A stretch of 38,367 bases of DNA from an uncultured Desulfovibrionaceae bacterium (GCA_944325325.1 CALUZP010000134.1:1-38367); one strand, 5' to 3'. Shown: positions 18,378 through 27,524, counted from the stretch's first letter. Made by a program: numbers and translations. Notes: generated by a model from the sequence alone, not told the origin.

Positions 18378-19309
18378 GCGTTTTCCTGTCCGGTCGTAAG
18401 AATATCGGCCAGCAACGCGTCGCCTCCGGCGGCAAGCACATCGCTGGCAAGCGTCATGCCAAGTTCACGCGGCGCGTCCGCATCGGCAGTCCTGGAAAGG
18501 CGGATGACCTTTTTCCCGTCGAGGGAGGCAACAAGCGCTTCAAGAGACAGAACGCCGCCGTCAAGCGTGGCAAACCCGGCTATGGGCGCCTGGCAGCCTC
18601 CGTCCACTCCGGCGGAAAACCCCCGCTCAGCCTCCACGCACACGCGTGTCGGCCGGTGTTCGAGAAAAGCCAGCGCGTCAAGGATTTCCTGTCTGTCAGC
18701 GCGGCATTCCACCCCCAGAGCTCCCTGTCCTACGGCAGGCAGAAACGCGGGCGGTTCAAGCCTGAACATGAAGGGCGCGCTCAGTCCCAGTCGCTTCATG
18801 CCCGAGGCCGCCATCACAATGGCGTCATACTGGCCTTCATGCAGCTTGCGCAGGCGTGTGTCCACGTTGCCACGCAGGTTTTCCACCTGCAGATCCGGCC
18901 GCAGGGCAAGGATCTGCGCCTGACGGCGCAGGCTGCAGGTCCCGACGCGCGCCCCTTCAGGCAGCGCGTCCAGCGTGGGATACTGTACAGAGAGCAGCAG
19001 ATCTACCGGATCTTCGCGCTCGGGCACTGCCCCCAGCGTCAGCCCGGCAGGCAGTTCCATGGGCACGTCCTTCATGCTGTGCACGGCAAGATCGGCCTCG
19101 CCGGTCAGCAGCGCTTCCTCAATTTCCTTGACGAACAACCCCTTGCCGCCCACACGGGCCAGAGGGACATCCTGAATGATGTCGCCGCGGGTTTTGATGA
19201 TCTTCAGTTCGACGGGAAGGCCGTGTTCGCGCTCCAGACGGCCCTGGACATGACGGGCCTGCCAAAGCGCAAGCTGGCTGCCGCGCGTGGCGATAATCAG
19301 TTTTTTCAT
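18374..19309 (-). CDS. hemC: Porphobilinogen deaminase (hydroxymethylbilane synthase)
   Basis: The 311-residue protein joins four porphobilinogen units into hydroxymethylbilane, for siroheme, heme and cobalamin synthesis. Typical marks are [13 protein letters not shown] at the start, VHSMKDVP with the catalytic aspartate (D81), LRGNVDTRL, and the dipyrromethane cofactor cysteine in DGGCQAPI (C239). The length is normal for the family. The true start is 19309; the open frame extends upstream to a GTG at 19498, but that extension lacks family similarity. It overlaps the downstream lon-like gene by 4 bases. Confidence 0.95.
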   Translation of the reverse strand: MKKLIIATRGSQLALWQARHVQGRLEREHGLPVELKIIKTRGDIIQDVPLARVGGKGLFVKEIEEALLTGEADLAVHSMKDVPMELPAGLTLGAVPEREDPVDLLLSVQYPTLDALPEGARVGTCSLRRQAQILALRPDLQVENLRGNVDTRLRKLHEGQYDAIVMAASGMKRLGLSAPFMFRLEPPAFLPAVGQGALGVECRADRQEILDALAFLEHRPTRVCVEAERGFSAGVDGGCQAPIAGFATLDGGVLSLEALVASLDGKKVIRLSRTADADAPRELGMTLASDVLAAGGDALLADILTTGQENA

Positions 19310-19619
19310 AAGCTGCCCTGTAGCTGCCCGCCCCGTATCCCGACAGGGGAAACGACTGGCAAGCGGTTGTCCGAACGCCAGAAAGGCCTGCACGCCTCTG
19401 ACAGAACGCCCGGAAAGGTATCGGCGAAAGTGCGGATCACACCCAAAACCCATCCCCGCACAACGGGAACCGCTTCCGGGCATGCTGCCGGCTGCCACAT
19501 CCGTTCCTCCCGAAAGAAAAGCGTTTGTGGCGGACGCCCGCGCTCAGTCGGATCCAAGGAATCATGTGATGCGCGGGCAGTACAGCGTTCAAAAACAAGT
19601 CATTCCAGCAGCGCCCTGC
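19310..19619. other. Gap between fmdB-like gene and hemC
   Basis: 310 bases on the minus-strand path from the FmdB stop to the hemC start. I see no gene, strong hairpin or clear promoter; the hemC promoter may lie here. Confidence 0.4.
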
Positions 19620-19853
19620 CTAATGACAGGTCGCGCAATGGCCTCCGGAACAACCGGCACAGCCTCCGCCACCTCCCAGCGAGGACGGCGAATAGTTGCC
19701 GCGAGGCGCACAGCAGCCCTGATGGCTGCACGCGGACATCAGACGGCGGGTATGGGTCGAATGACAGCTGGGGCAGGCCGGCGTTTCGTCGGCCCCGGCC
19801 AGCTCTTCAAACTCCGCGCCACAGTCGGCGCAGCGGTATTCGTAAAGAGGCAT
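19620..19853 (-). CDS. FmdB-family zinc-ribbon protein
   Basis: A 77-residue protein beginning MPLYEYRCADCGAEFE and followed by CPSCHS, the two CxxC pairs of the FmdB zinc ribbon (cysteines at about 8, 11, 27 and 30). The C-terminal half is a Gly/Cys/Ser-rich tail ending CSGGHCATCH, common in deltaproteobacterial members and probably flexible or metal-binding. The family is named for a putative regulator of formamidase/formylmethanofuran genes, but its role is not settled. GAAGGAG about 7 bases upstream supports the start. The leader is unusual (see the promoter and hairpin entries). Confidence 0.85.
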   Translation of the reverse strand: MPLYEYRCADCGAEFEELAGADETPACPSCHSTHTRRLMSACSHQGCCAPRGNYSPSSLGGGGGCAGCSGGHCATCH

Positions 19854-19869
19854 GGCATAACTCCTTCAG

Positions 19870-19915
19870 AAAAAAACAATAAGCCGGCATCGATCGCCGT
19901 ACGGAGATCGCCGGC
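19870..19915 (-). promoter_or_regulatory. Leader hairpin and T-tract before fmdB-like gene
   Basis: On the minus strand GCCGGC (19915-19910) can pair with GCCGGC (19888-19883), and imperfect inner pairing around CCGTACGG extends it. TTATTG and a run of seven T residues (19876-19870) follow, then the ribosome site. It looks like an attenuator between the promoter at 19960-19988 and the gene. The gap between stem and T-run makes it an imperfect terminator. Confidence 0.4.
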
Positions 19916-19959
19916 ACAGTAACAAACGTAATTCAGGTTTGCGGAAACGCAAGGGAATA

Positions 19960-19988
19960 TCTATAGCTCAAAGGTTCATACTTTACAA
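19960..19988 (-). promoter_or_regulatory. Promoter of the fmdB-like gene
   Basis: On the minus strand TTGTAA (19988-19983) is followed after 17 bases by TATAGA (19965-19960). Transcription would start near 19953 and give a leader of about 100 bases carrying two hairpins: TTGCG/CGCAA at 19939-19952 and the larger one at 19883-19915. Confidence 0.6.
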
Positions 19989-20542
19989 CCTGCCGGGTAC
20001 ACAGGCAATTGTCCTGTCAGGCTTCCACAATGCCCTGCCTGTATAGGTTGGCCGGCATTCCCCCTGGCAGGGCGATTCCCCGCACCCTGCACAGAAGCGC
20101 ACCACCAGAGGAACTTCTTTCTTCACATACGCCCGGCCGATGCCCGACATCCTGCCGTCATTCACAGAAACAGCAGGGTCTTTCTCAGACGTACACCGCC
20201 ATCCGACGCAGCACCTGTATCAGCACAGGCCATGGGGGACGATGGCCTTGCGGCAAGGCACTGCCTGTTGCACGCTGCACACGATCTCCGCGCGTCAGGC
20301 AGGCTCTCCTGCGATGGGACAGCCTGCACGCCTGTCAGCACAACAGCATATGGCACTCTGGAACACGCGTCCGCAACACCCTGTCCAGCCTACGCCTTTT
20401 CCTGCAGAAAGCCCATGACACAAATGCCCGGAACACGTCCCGCCCTCAGCCTGATCATATGCCGGAGAAGCTGTGATCCACCCCTGTGAACCGGTCTTCC
20501 TGCTCTTGCCCAAATGGCCGGTTTTGACTACATATACCCGGT
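19989..20542. other. Intergenic region upstream of nadK
   Basis: Divergent spacer with no recognisable gene. Open frames in it are short and Arg/Pro/Cys-rich. Immediately before nadK there is TTGACT at 20524-20529, but no matching -10 before the start codon. ATACC and GGTAT form a small dyad that includes the nadK start (20534-20544). Confidence 0.4.
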
Positions 20543-21421
20543 ATGCACACCCCAACCCGTCTTTTGCTTGTTGCCAAGTCCGGGCACGCCAGGGCACACG
20601 AAACCGCCGAGGCCATGCGCCACCGCATGGAGCGGCGCGGTCTGGACGTCTGCCTTGCCGCCTCCGGTGAAACCGGCGCCATGGACAGTTTTTTTGCCCG
20701 GGGCAAAGACCGCTGTGCCGTAATCGTCCTGGGCGGCGACGGAACACTGGTCGGTGTGGCAAGACATCTCCTCTCTCTGCTTACGCCCGGCACAGTCTGC
20801 CCGTTGCTCGGCGTCAACTTCGGCAAGGTGGGCTTTCTGACAGAAGTGCCTGCCGACAGATGGGAAAACGCCGTCGATGAGCTGGTGGAAGGACGCCTGC
20901 CGCTGGCAAGCCGCCTTGCCCTGCGCTGGGAGATTCTGCGCCGCGGCAGTGTACCCGAATCCGCCAGCGGGTTCGCTGTCAACGACGTGGTTGTCAGCCG
21001 CTGTGCCCTGGCCAGGGTGCTGACCCTGCACGTTGCCATAGACGGACAGCCCCTGGGAGCCCTGCGGGCCGACGGCGTGCTGGTTTCCACGCCTGCAGGC
21101 ACCTCCGGCTATGCCCTCTCCGCCGGAGCAAGCCTGATCCATCCTGAAGTCGAGGCGCTGTCCCTGGCTTCTATTTCGCCTTTTCTGTCACGCTTTCCCT
21201 CCATGGTTCTGCCTGCTGCAAGTCAGGTGGATATCCGCGTGGATGACACGACGCCGGAATCGTTCCTGACCGTCGACGGCCAGGACGGCGTTCCCATGAA
21301 ACCTGGCGACATCCTGCGCGTGCAGGGACAGCCCAGGGCGCTCTGGCTGGCCATCCCCACAACGCAGGCCTATTACCGCCGGCTTAACCGCTGCGGTTTT
21401 GTCCTGCCGGCACAACAATGA
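20543..21421 (+). CDS. nadK: NAD kinase
   Basis: The 292-residue protein phosphorylates NAD to NADP. It carries the invariant GGDGT motif (residues 64-68), the substrate-binding [10 protein letters not shown], a conserved ND in [10 protein letters not shown], and the family block [16 protein letters not shown]. The length is normal. The start at 20543 fits the family N-terminus, yet there is no recognisable Shine-Dalgarno sequence before it, so translation may be weak or leaderless. It is followed after 50 bases by gatB on the same strand, probably in one operon. Confidence 0.93.
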   Translation: MHTPTRLLLVAKSGHARAHETAEAMRHRMERRGLDVCLAASGETGAMDSFFARGKDRCAVIVLGGDGTLVGVARHLLSLLTPGTVCPLLGVNFGKVGFLTEVPADRWENAVDELVEGRLPLASRLALRWEILRRGSVPESASGFAVNDVVVSRCALARVLTLHVAIDGQPLGALRADGVLVSTPAGTSGYALSAGASLIHPEVEALSLASISPFLSRFPSMVLPAASQVDIRVDDTTPESFLTVDGQDGVPMKPGDILRVQGQPRALWLAIPTTQAYYRRLNRCGFVLPAQQ

Positions 21422-21471
21422 CATCCCATGGCCGCCAGTGTTCCGGCCAGGGCCCCCATAAGGAGTTTTGC

Positions 21472-22908
21472 ATGAAATACGAAGCGGTTATCGGGCTTGA
21501 AGTGCATGTGCACCTGGCCACGCGGTCCAAGCTCTTCTGCTCCTGCCCCACAACGTTCGGCGTTGAGCCGAACCAGAACGTCTGTGAAGTGTGCGCAGGC
21601 ATGCCGGGTGTTCTGCCCGTTCTGAACGAAAAGGCCGTCGAATACGCAGCGCGACTGGGCTTTGCCGTGGACTGCACCATCAATAACGACTCGGTGTTCG
21701 CCCGTAAGAACTACTTTTATCCCGACCTGCCCAAAGGCTACCAGATTTCCCAGTTTGAAAAGCCCATCTGTGAACACGGTCACCTGAACATCACTGTTGA
21801 CGGCCAGACCAAGCGCATAGGCATCACGCGCATCCACCTTGAGGACGACGCCGGTAAAAACATCCATTCCGCCGTGGACAACGTGAGCTATGTCGATCTC
21901 AATCGCGCCGGTGTGCCGCTGGTCGAAATCGTCTCCGAGCCCGACATGCGCAGCGCCGAGGAAGCCGTGGCCTATCTGAAGGCCCTGCACGCCATCGTCA
22001 CCCACCTTGGCGTCAGTGACGGAAACATGGAGGAAGGGAGTTTCCGCTGTGACGCCAACGTCTCCATCCGCCCTGTGGGACAGGAAGCGTTCGGCACCCG
22101 GACGGAATTGAAGAACCTCAACTCCTTCCGCCACGTTCAGAAAGCCATTGAGTACGAAATTGCCCGCCAGCAGGATGAGCTTGAGGACGGCAACGCCATC
22201 GTGCAGGAAACCCGCCTGTTCGACAGTGCCAAAGGCATTACCCTGCCCATGCGCAGCAAGGAAGAAGCCCAGGATTACCGGTATTTCCCGGAACCGGATC
22301 TGCTGCCCGTGCACATCGATCCGGAAAAGCTGGAGGCCTGGCGCGCTTCCCTCCCCGAACTGCCCGAGGCACGGCTGAACCGCTTCATTCAGGAATGGCA
22401 GATTCCCGCCGCCGACGCCGAAACCCTGATCGCCGATCCTGCCCTGTGCGCCTTCTTTGAAGCGTCTGTGGCCGCCTGGTCGCCCCAGCAGGCCCGTAAA
22501 ATCGCCAACTTTATCCTCGGACCGCTGCTGCGTGCGATCAACCAGGACGGCGTCACCCTCGACAGGGTGGCCATGACTCCCGCACAGCTGGCTGAGCTGG
22601 CGCGCATTGTGGATTCCGGGCTCATTTCAACCAAAATTGCCCACGATATCTTCCCCGATCTGCTCAAGGACGGAGGGTCACCCGAAGAGTATGTCAAGCA
22701 GAAAGGCCTGGCTCAGGTTTCGGATACCTCGGCCATTGACAGCGTCGTGCTGGCTGTCATTGCCGAAAACCCGGCCGAAGTGGAAGCCTTCAGAGGCGGC
22801 AAGACAAAGCTGATGGCTTTCTTTGTGGGGCAGGTCATGCGCCGCATGAAAGGACGGGCCAATCCCGCCGTGGTCAATGAAGCTCTGAGCAGGCATCTGA
22901 ACGCATAA
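21472..22908 (+). CDS. gatB: Asp-tRNA(Asn)/Glu-tRNA(Gln) amidotransferase subunit B
   Basis: The 478-residue protein is the kinase and tRNA-binding subunit of GatCAB, which converts Glu-tRNA(Gln) and/or Asp-tRNA(Asn) to the amidated forms. The signature N-terminus [13 protein letters not shown], then [14 protein letters not shown] and the [10 protein letters not shown] block, are all present. The C-terminal ~150 residues form the GatB/YqeY tail domain. AAGGAG at 21460-21465, six bases before the ATG, fixes the start. gatA and gatC are not in this window. Confidence 0.95.
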   Translation: MKYEAVIGLEVHVHLATRSKLFCSCPTTFGVEPNQNVCEVCAGMPGVLPVLNEKAVEYAARLGFAVDCTINNDSVFARKNYFYPDLPKGYQISQFEKPICEHGHLNITVDGQTKRIGITRIHLEDDAGKNIHSAVDNVSYVDLNRAGVPLVEIVSEPDMRSAEEAVAYLKALHAIVTHLGVSDGNMEEGSFRCDANVSIRPVGQEAFGTRTELKNLNSFRHVQKAIEYEIARQQDELEDGNAIVQETRLFDSAKGITLPMRSKEEAQDYRYFPEPDLLPVHIDPEKLEAWRASLPELPEARLNRFIQEWQIPAADAETLIADPALCAFFEASVAAWSPQQARKIANFILGPLLRAINQDGVTLDRVAMTPAQLAELARIVDSGLISTKIAHDIFPDLLKDGGSPEEYVKQKGLAQVSDTSAIDSVVLAVIAENPAEVEAFRGGKTKLMAFFVGQVMRRMKGRANPAVVNEALSRHLNA

Positions 22909-23544
22909 CATGGTGCAGCCAACAGCCTGTTTGCTGCACTATCCTGCATACGATACAGAAAGGCCCCGTATCTGGCGCGACACCACGCGGATACGGGGCG
23001 TTCCATAACGTCACTGTCTGCTGCAACAAACTGCAACCAGTACAACGCATCCAGCTGTACATACCCAAAAACAGCGTCTGAGATGGCTCCCGGAAATTTT
23101 CTCCAGCCCTCCTGTACCAGCTGTCCTGCCATAACAATGCGCGTACCCGCTTTTTTAGCACATCACGCGGCATTGTAGACGTATGCCCTGGCGTAGATAC
23201 AGCTTCACAGCATGAAGAAACCAGCATACTGCCTCTATGCAACAACTGCCTGCTTCTTTCAGTTGTATGACAACAGCCCTGCAAAAAACAATAGACTCTG
23301 TTATAAATTTTATTTTAATGACAAAAAAATCATTCATGTTAAAAAATATCTTAATTTACAATAAAATATTATTAATAACATTCTTTAACTCATCAACTTC
23401 AAAGTCAATACATAATATTCATAACAATATAAAAAATACAAAGATAAGGCACTGAATCTATCTTCTGAAAAAAGTCTTTCAGTTTTCTAACAAACTGTCA
23501 GACTCTACGGCATTGCCGCAACGGCGCAATGAGAAGCCGTGTTT
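22909..23544. other. Intergenic region, partly AT-rich, between gatB and the catabolic cluster
   Basis: No gene is recognised in these 636 bases. A stem-loop with 10-bp arms (22963-22972 and 22990-22999) and a 17-base loop may mark the end of the gatB transcript, but no T-tract follows. From about 23270 to 23460 the DNA is strongly AT-rich. A small stem CTGAAA/TTTCAG followed by TTTT lies near 23465-23486. A CATTGC/GCAATG stem near 23511-23531 is close to the end of the minus-strand cluster. Confidence 0.45.
22963..22999. terminator. Stem-loop after gatB, possible terminator
   Basis: GCCCCGTATC (22963-22972) and GATACGGGGC (22990-22999) form a perfect 10-bp stem 55 bases after the gatB stop. 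Neither strand has a good T-run beyond it (GTTCC on plus, CTTTCT on minus). It may be a weak terminator or a 3'-end protecting structure. Confidence 0.35.
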
Positions 23545-24036
23545 CTAGCGCAACAGCCATTTTCCGATCAGGGGCGCGAGCAGAATTACGGCGTACTGAC
23601 GTGTCATCTGATAGAGCAAAATAATAGGCGCGTCTTCTCCCATCTGGGCCGCCATCCCGGTAAGTGCGTTCAGACCTCCGGGGCTGGTTGCCAGATAGGC
23701 GCTGGTGGCGCTGAGCGTGCCGGTCTTGTAGGCCAGATAGGCGCTGAAGAAGCCGGCAGTAAACAAAATAGCGGATGAAATGAGCAGCATGTACCAGGAG
23801 TCCCGCAGAATGCCCAGCATGGACGGACGAAACATGCTGCCGACGACAATACCCATAAGAATATACGTGCCTGTCTTGAGGGCAGAAGGCAGCACGACAC
23901 TCTCGGATATAAGCAGGTTGTGCGCAATAACCGCCAGCATGGCACCCACCATGGGACCACCGGGAACTTTAAGCCAGTGGAACAGCAGGCCACCAGCTGA
24001 ACCACACGCCAGCAGCGCGGGAAGAGGGCCCATCAT
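23545..24036 (-). CDS. Half-size AbrB-family (PF05145-type) membrane protein
   Basis: About 163 residues with four to five hydrophobic segments. It contains the repeat signature of the AbrB/'ammonia monooxygenase-like' membrane family: GGLLFHWLKVPGGPMVGAML near the start and LATSPGGLNALTGMA later. Members usually have two copies of this domain (about 350 residues); this one has a single copy, so it may work as a dimer or be truncated. GAGG six bases before the ATG at 24036 supports that start; a GTG at 24063 would lie within a strong hairpin. It is the last gene of the cluster and probably a membrane partner or auxiliary transporter. Its function is unknown. Confidence 0.7.
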   Translation of the reverse strand: MMGPLPALLACGSAGGLLFHWLKVPGGPMVGAMLAVIAHNLLISESVVLPSALKTGTYILMGIVVGSMFRPSMLGILRDSWYMLLISSAILFTAGFFSAYLAYKTGTLSATSAYLATSPGGLNALTGMAAQMGEDAPIILLYQMTRQYAVILLAPLIGKWLLR

Positions 24037-24062
24037 GGTCATCCTCGCAATGTGTTGCCGCA

Positions 24063-24095
24063 CCGGAGTCTGAAACAGCCTGTTTCAGACTCCGG
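24063..24095 (-). repeat. Perfect 15-bp stem-loop between prpD-like and abrB-like genes
   Basis: The 15-base arms (24063-24077 and 24081-24095) are perfectly complementary around a 3-base loop. The structure lies 8 bases beyond the MmgE/PrpD stop and before the last gene. No T-run follows on the minus strand, so it is more likely an RNA processing or stability element than a full terminator. Plus-strand termination is not needed here. Confidence 0.75.
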
Positions 24096-24103
24096 CAGCT
24101 CCG

Positions 24104-25471
24104 TTATTTTCTGAATTCGCGCAATGCGCTGATATTCCGGCACTGTTCCAGACTCATGATAAAGTCAAGCAGCCGTTCCCCCTGTTCGGCCGTCCAGCCG
24201 CCATACAGCACGTTGCTCCGGTACTTGGCTACAAGCTCGTCGCGCGTAAGCGGTTCACGGGCGCCGCCGCGCATGTGCATCTGCGAGAGTTCCACGACAG
24301 AACCATCCTTCATGGTCACCTTAATCCGGCCTGTATAGTTGTTCGGATACTCGTCATCCGGATCATACAGGAAATGGATCTTGCGTGAAAGGCGCAGCAC
24401 ACGTTCGTCCTTGACCTTTTCATCGTTGAACTGTGCAAGTCCGGCATCGCCTTCAAAGAAGCCAATGGCCATGCACCACGGGACACTGAACTTGGCGGCG
24501 TAGCCGCTGGGAGGATTCTGCTTGGCAGGCAGCGGCTCCCAGAGACGCGAATAGCCCTGACTGGTCTTGCATTCGATGTCTGCAATGGCTTCGGCATCCA
24601 CGCCCTGCCTGGCAAGACGGATCATGCAGTCAATGAAGGGATGGATCATGGTGCCGCAGGCGTAGGGCTTGAACGTGATCAGATCCATCTGCCAGACTTC
24701 GCCCACTCCTTCGGTAAGATTCTGGAACTGCAGGTCCGTACCTGGAGCGGCAAAAGCCTTGAAGAATCCGTGCGGACCTTCAAAAATCTTGCGCGGGGCC
24801 ACAAATCCCTGCTGGGCCAGCCTCGCAGCACGGTATCCCGAATGGGCGGCCCAGCCGGGATGCAGCCGCTTGGTCCAGGCGCCTTCGCTGAAATATTCAA
24901 TGATACCCGACGAAAAACTGCCGGCCACACCGAAGGCCTGCGCCATGGTCCTGGCATCAAAGCCCAGAGTGGAACTCACACCGGCCGATGCGGCCAGGGT
25001 GCCAATAACCCCCACAGGATGAAAATGCTGGCAGTGGATCTTGCCGGCTGCAACTCTGTTCAGGCGGCACACGGATTCCAGCCCCACGGCCAGCCCCCGC
25101 AGAAAACTTTTTCCGTCCAGCTCAAACTGTTCAGCGGCAGCCAGGGCGGCCGGCAGCGTCATTGCGGCCACACGGATAGGGGCGCCTTCCAAGGTGTCGT
25201 CAAAATCTTCCCCATGAATGGCCATGCCGTTTACCAGCGCGGCTCCCCCCGGATCAAGGGCCTTGTCATGACCTACGGCCGTACAATTGCCCTGGCCATC
25301 CCAGCTGGCCAGCGCCTGGCGGACGTAGGGCGCCTGACGGGCAGCAAGCATCAAACCAAAGGCGTCAATGCACTCATTAAGCAATATTTCCCGTGTCGTT
25401 GCGGGCAAATCGTCATAGCTCACCCTTGCAAGGGCTGCGGAAAAACGTTCGGAAAGAGTCGCCGTTTCCAT
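24104..25471 (-). CDS. MmgE/PrpD family protein (2-methylcitrate dehydratase / aconitate decarboxylase-like)
   Basis: The 455-residue protein has the MmgE/PrpD fold markers: the early VNGMAIHGEDFDDT motif, a HPVGVIGTLAA-like block, TKRLHPGWAAHSGYRAA, and a C-terminal lid domain with VTMKDGS. The family includes 2-methylcitrate dehydratase, cis-aconitate decarboxylase and epimerases of small acids, so it acts on branched or tricarboxylic acids. The exact reaction cannot be read from the sequence. AAGGAG five bases before the ATG supports the start. It follows the tctA gene by 25 bases in the same operon, so its substrate is probably what the Tct system imports or a derivative. Confidence 0.85.
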   Translation of the reverse strand: METATLSERFSAALARVSYDDLPATTREILLNECIDAFGLMLAARQAPYVRQALASWDGQGNCTAVGHDKALDPGGAALVNGMAIHGEDFDDTLEGAPIRVAAMTLPAALAAAEQFELDGKSFLRGLAVGLESVCRLNRVAAGKIHCQHFHPVGVIGTLAASAGVSSTLGFDARTMAQAFGVAGSFSSGIIEYFSEGAWTKRLHPGWAAHSGYRAARLAQQGFVAPRKIFEGPHGFFKAFAAPGTDLQFQNLTEGVGEVWQMDLITFKPYACGTMIHPFIDCMIRLARQGVDAEAIADIECKTSQGYSRLWEPLPAKQNPPSGYAAKFSVPWCMAIGFFEGDAGLAQFNDEKVKDERVLRLSRKIHFLYDPDDEYPNNYTGRIKVTMKDGSVVELSQMHMRGGAREPLTRDELVAKYRSNVLYGGWTAEQGERLLDFIMSLEQCRNISALREFRK

Positions 25472-25496
25472 GAAAACTCCTTATCTAAAGCTGGGA

Positions 25497-26993
25497 TTAC
25501 CTGCCGGCACGCCGAGTACGGTAAAGGTTGTGCAGCCAGGGGAAGGTGATGGTCAGGGCCAAAAGCCCCCAAAGGGTTAGCGCGATCGGTCCTTCAAAGA
25601 AAATGCTGAATGAGTTGTGCCCCATGCGCAGCCCACAGAACAGGTTGGTTTCAAACTTGCTGCCAAGAACCAGACCAAGCAGGAAGGCAAGGGGGACATA
25701 CTGGTACTTTTTCATAAAATAACCAAGAATCCCGCTGAGCAGCATGATCCAGATGCCAAAAGTCAGCTGTGTCTCGGCAAAACCGCCAATAAAGGCCAGG
25801 ATGGAAATGATCGGGATAAGCACGGTCATGCTGACATTGATGATCCGCCCGGCTACCCAGGCCAGCAGTACACCCACAAAAGCGATACAGAACGCGGCCG
25901 TGAACTGGCTGAACAATACCGCATAGGCCATATCGCCATTCATGGTCAGAAATTCCGGCCCGAGCACCAGGCCGTGGAAGGAAAGCGCCACCAACAGGAC
26001 GGCATCGGTTGACGAACCCGGCAGCGCCAGCGTCATCAGGGGAATCAGCGCGCCTCCCACGCAGGCATTGTTGGAGACGTCGGCAGACATAAGCCCGCTG
26101 ATGCTCCCCTTGCCAAAGCGGGCCTTTTCTTCAGGGGAGGAAAAGGTCATGGACTGCTGGTAGGCGATAGGAGCGGCGATACTGCCCCCGGCACCGGGAA
26201 TGGCACCGACCACCAGCCCGATAAAGGCTGAACGCAGCGTCTCCACAGGGCGCTTGAGCACCTCCCGGAACCCCTGCAGGATGAGCTTCAGACTGATTTT
26301 CTGCTGCAGTACCTCAGCTTGTTTATCCTTTTCGATAAGGAGCTTGAACATTTCACTAAACGCCAGCAGTCCAACCAGACACGAAACAATGGGGATCCCG
26401 TCATACAACAGCACGATGCCAAAATCGCCACGGTACACGCCCCACATGGGATCGGGCCCGCATGTGGCGGCCATGAGACCGAACAGACCGGAAAGAAACC
26501 CCTTCCAGACGCCCCCTTGCGAAATCTGGCCGATAATCACAAGTCCGAACAAAATGATAATGGTCAGCTCGACCGGGCTGAACTCCAGGGCGACCGACGA
26601 CAGCAACGGTACCGACAAGATGGAGACAACCCCCCCGATCAGGCCCCCCAGTGCGGAAGCCAGGACGCACACGCCCAGTGCCAGACTGGCCTTGCCCTCG
26701 CAGGCCAGTGGATACCCCTCCAGTGTCGTCACGGCTGACGAAGGCGTGCCCGGGATATTCAACAGAATGGCAGGAAACGAGTTGCCCACCTGGGCACCGG
26801 CATGAAGGCTGATCACGAAGATGGTGCCGGTTGTCGGATCCAGCGTCAAAATGAACGGCAACATGATGGCCGTGCTATTCGATGAAGTAAGACCCGGCGT
26901 GGCACCGACAATCATGCCCACAACAACGCCAAACAGCACCACATGGGCGTGGGTAATGATCAAATCGAGAACATATGCAAGCGAAATATCCAT
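25497..26993 (-). CDS. tctA: Tripartite tricarboxylate transporter large permease TctA
   Basis: The 498-residue protein is the 12-helix ion-coupled permease of a TTT transporter. Family marks are GMIVGATPGLTSSNSTAIML near the N-terminus and its repeat GLVVGAIPGAGGSIAAPIAY in the second half, plus NIPGTPSSAVTTLEGYPLA and LALPGSSTDAVLL. It should take up a carboxylate delivered by TctC in the periplasm. A purine-rich GGGAG lies about 10 bases before the ATG. It sits between tctB and the MmgE/PrpD gene. Confidence 0.93.
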   Translation of the reverse strand: MDISLAYVLDLIITHAHVVLFGVVVGMIVGATPGLTSSNSTAIMLPFILTLDPTTGTIFVISLHAGAQVGNSFPAILLNIPGTPSSAVTTLEGYPLACEGKASLALGVCVLASALGGLIGGVVSILSVPLLSSVALEFSPVELTIIILFGLVIIGQISQGGVWKGFLSGLFGLMAATCGPDPMWGVYRGDFGIVLLYDGIPIVSCLVGLLAFSEMFKLLIEKDKQAEVLQQKISLKLILQGFREVLKRPVETLRSAFIGLVVGAIPGAGGSIAAPIAYQQSMTFSSPEEKARFGKGSISGLMSADVSNNACVGGALIPLMTLALPGSSTDAVLLVALSFHGLVLGPEFLTMNGDMAYAVLFSQFTAAFCIAFVGVLLAWVAGRIINVSMTVLIPIISILAFIGGFAETQLTFGIWIMLLSGILGYFMKKYQYVPLAFLLGLVLGSKFETNLFCGLRMGHNSFSIFFEGPIALTLWGLLALTITFPWLHNLYRTRRAGR

Positions 26994-27025
26994 GACGCAC
27001 TATCTCCCTTCAGCTTGCAGTGGTG

Positions 27026-27510
27026 TCAGCCCAGATCGGCGAACAGACAGCCCACGGGCAGCGCCATTCCCGCCCAGTCCACAAACAGGAAGTGAACCAG
27101 AGCCAGCATAGCGGCTGACAGCAGAATCACCTTCCACCAGGGACGAACGCGCAACCAGCAGAACATGACAATCAAAAACAACGGTACCGCAATGAAATAT
27201 CCCAGATAATCCAGGGACAGAATGAAGCCGACGGAAAGCAGAAGAAACACACTTATCTTACGGAACTTGATGCGGCCTTCGGCACGCTCTTCATCTGTCA
27301 CAACACGGCGTTTTGAAAAAAGAATGGCGTGAATGACGCATATCCCCGCGGTGATGAAGACTCCTGCGCCGATCAGCACGCTGTACATGAACGTTTTCCA
27401 TTCCACTTCCTTGATGACCTGATCAATGAGGTTGGCCACCGTGTACAATATGGCCAATCCGGGGATGATCAGCTCTCCCCAATCAAAACGAGCGCGGGGG
27501 GGGTATTCAT
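27026..27510 (-). CDS. tctB: Tripartite tricarboxylate transporter small permease TctB, with an apparent frameshift
   Basis: An open frame of 143 codons from a TTG at 27457 has four hydrophobic segments typical of TctB. The conserved N-terminal sequence continues upstream of that TTG in the same frame (RARFDWGELIIPG) but has no start codon before a stop. The natural ATG, at 27510 with GAGGA eight bases upstream, is in another frame: it reads MNTPPALVLIGES and stops. A -1 shift at the run of eight C residues (minus strand; plus-strand G8 at 27496-27503) joins the two into a 161-residue protein, a normal TctB length. The run may be phase-variable, slippery or a sequencing error. Confidence 0.8.
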
Positions 27511-27524
27511 TGTTTGTTCCTCAT

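Noticed and set aside
19310..19498. N-terminal extension of hemC from a GTG at 19498
   Set aside because: The extra 63 residues have no similarity to porphobilinogen deaminase, which starts normally at [12 protein letters not shown].
22909..23544. Possible tRNA, small RNA or mobile-element remnant in the AT-rich gap after gatB
   Set aside because: No cloverleaf, T-loop signature, terminal repeats or transposase fragments were seen.
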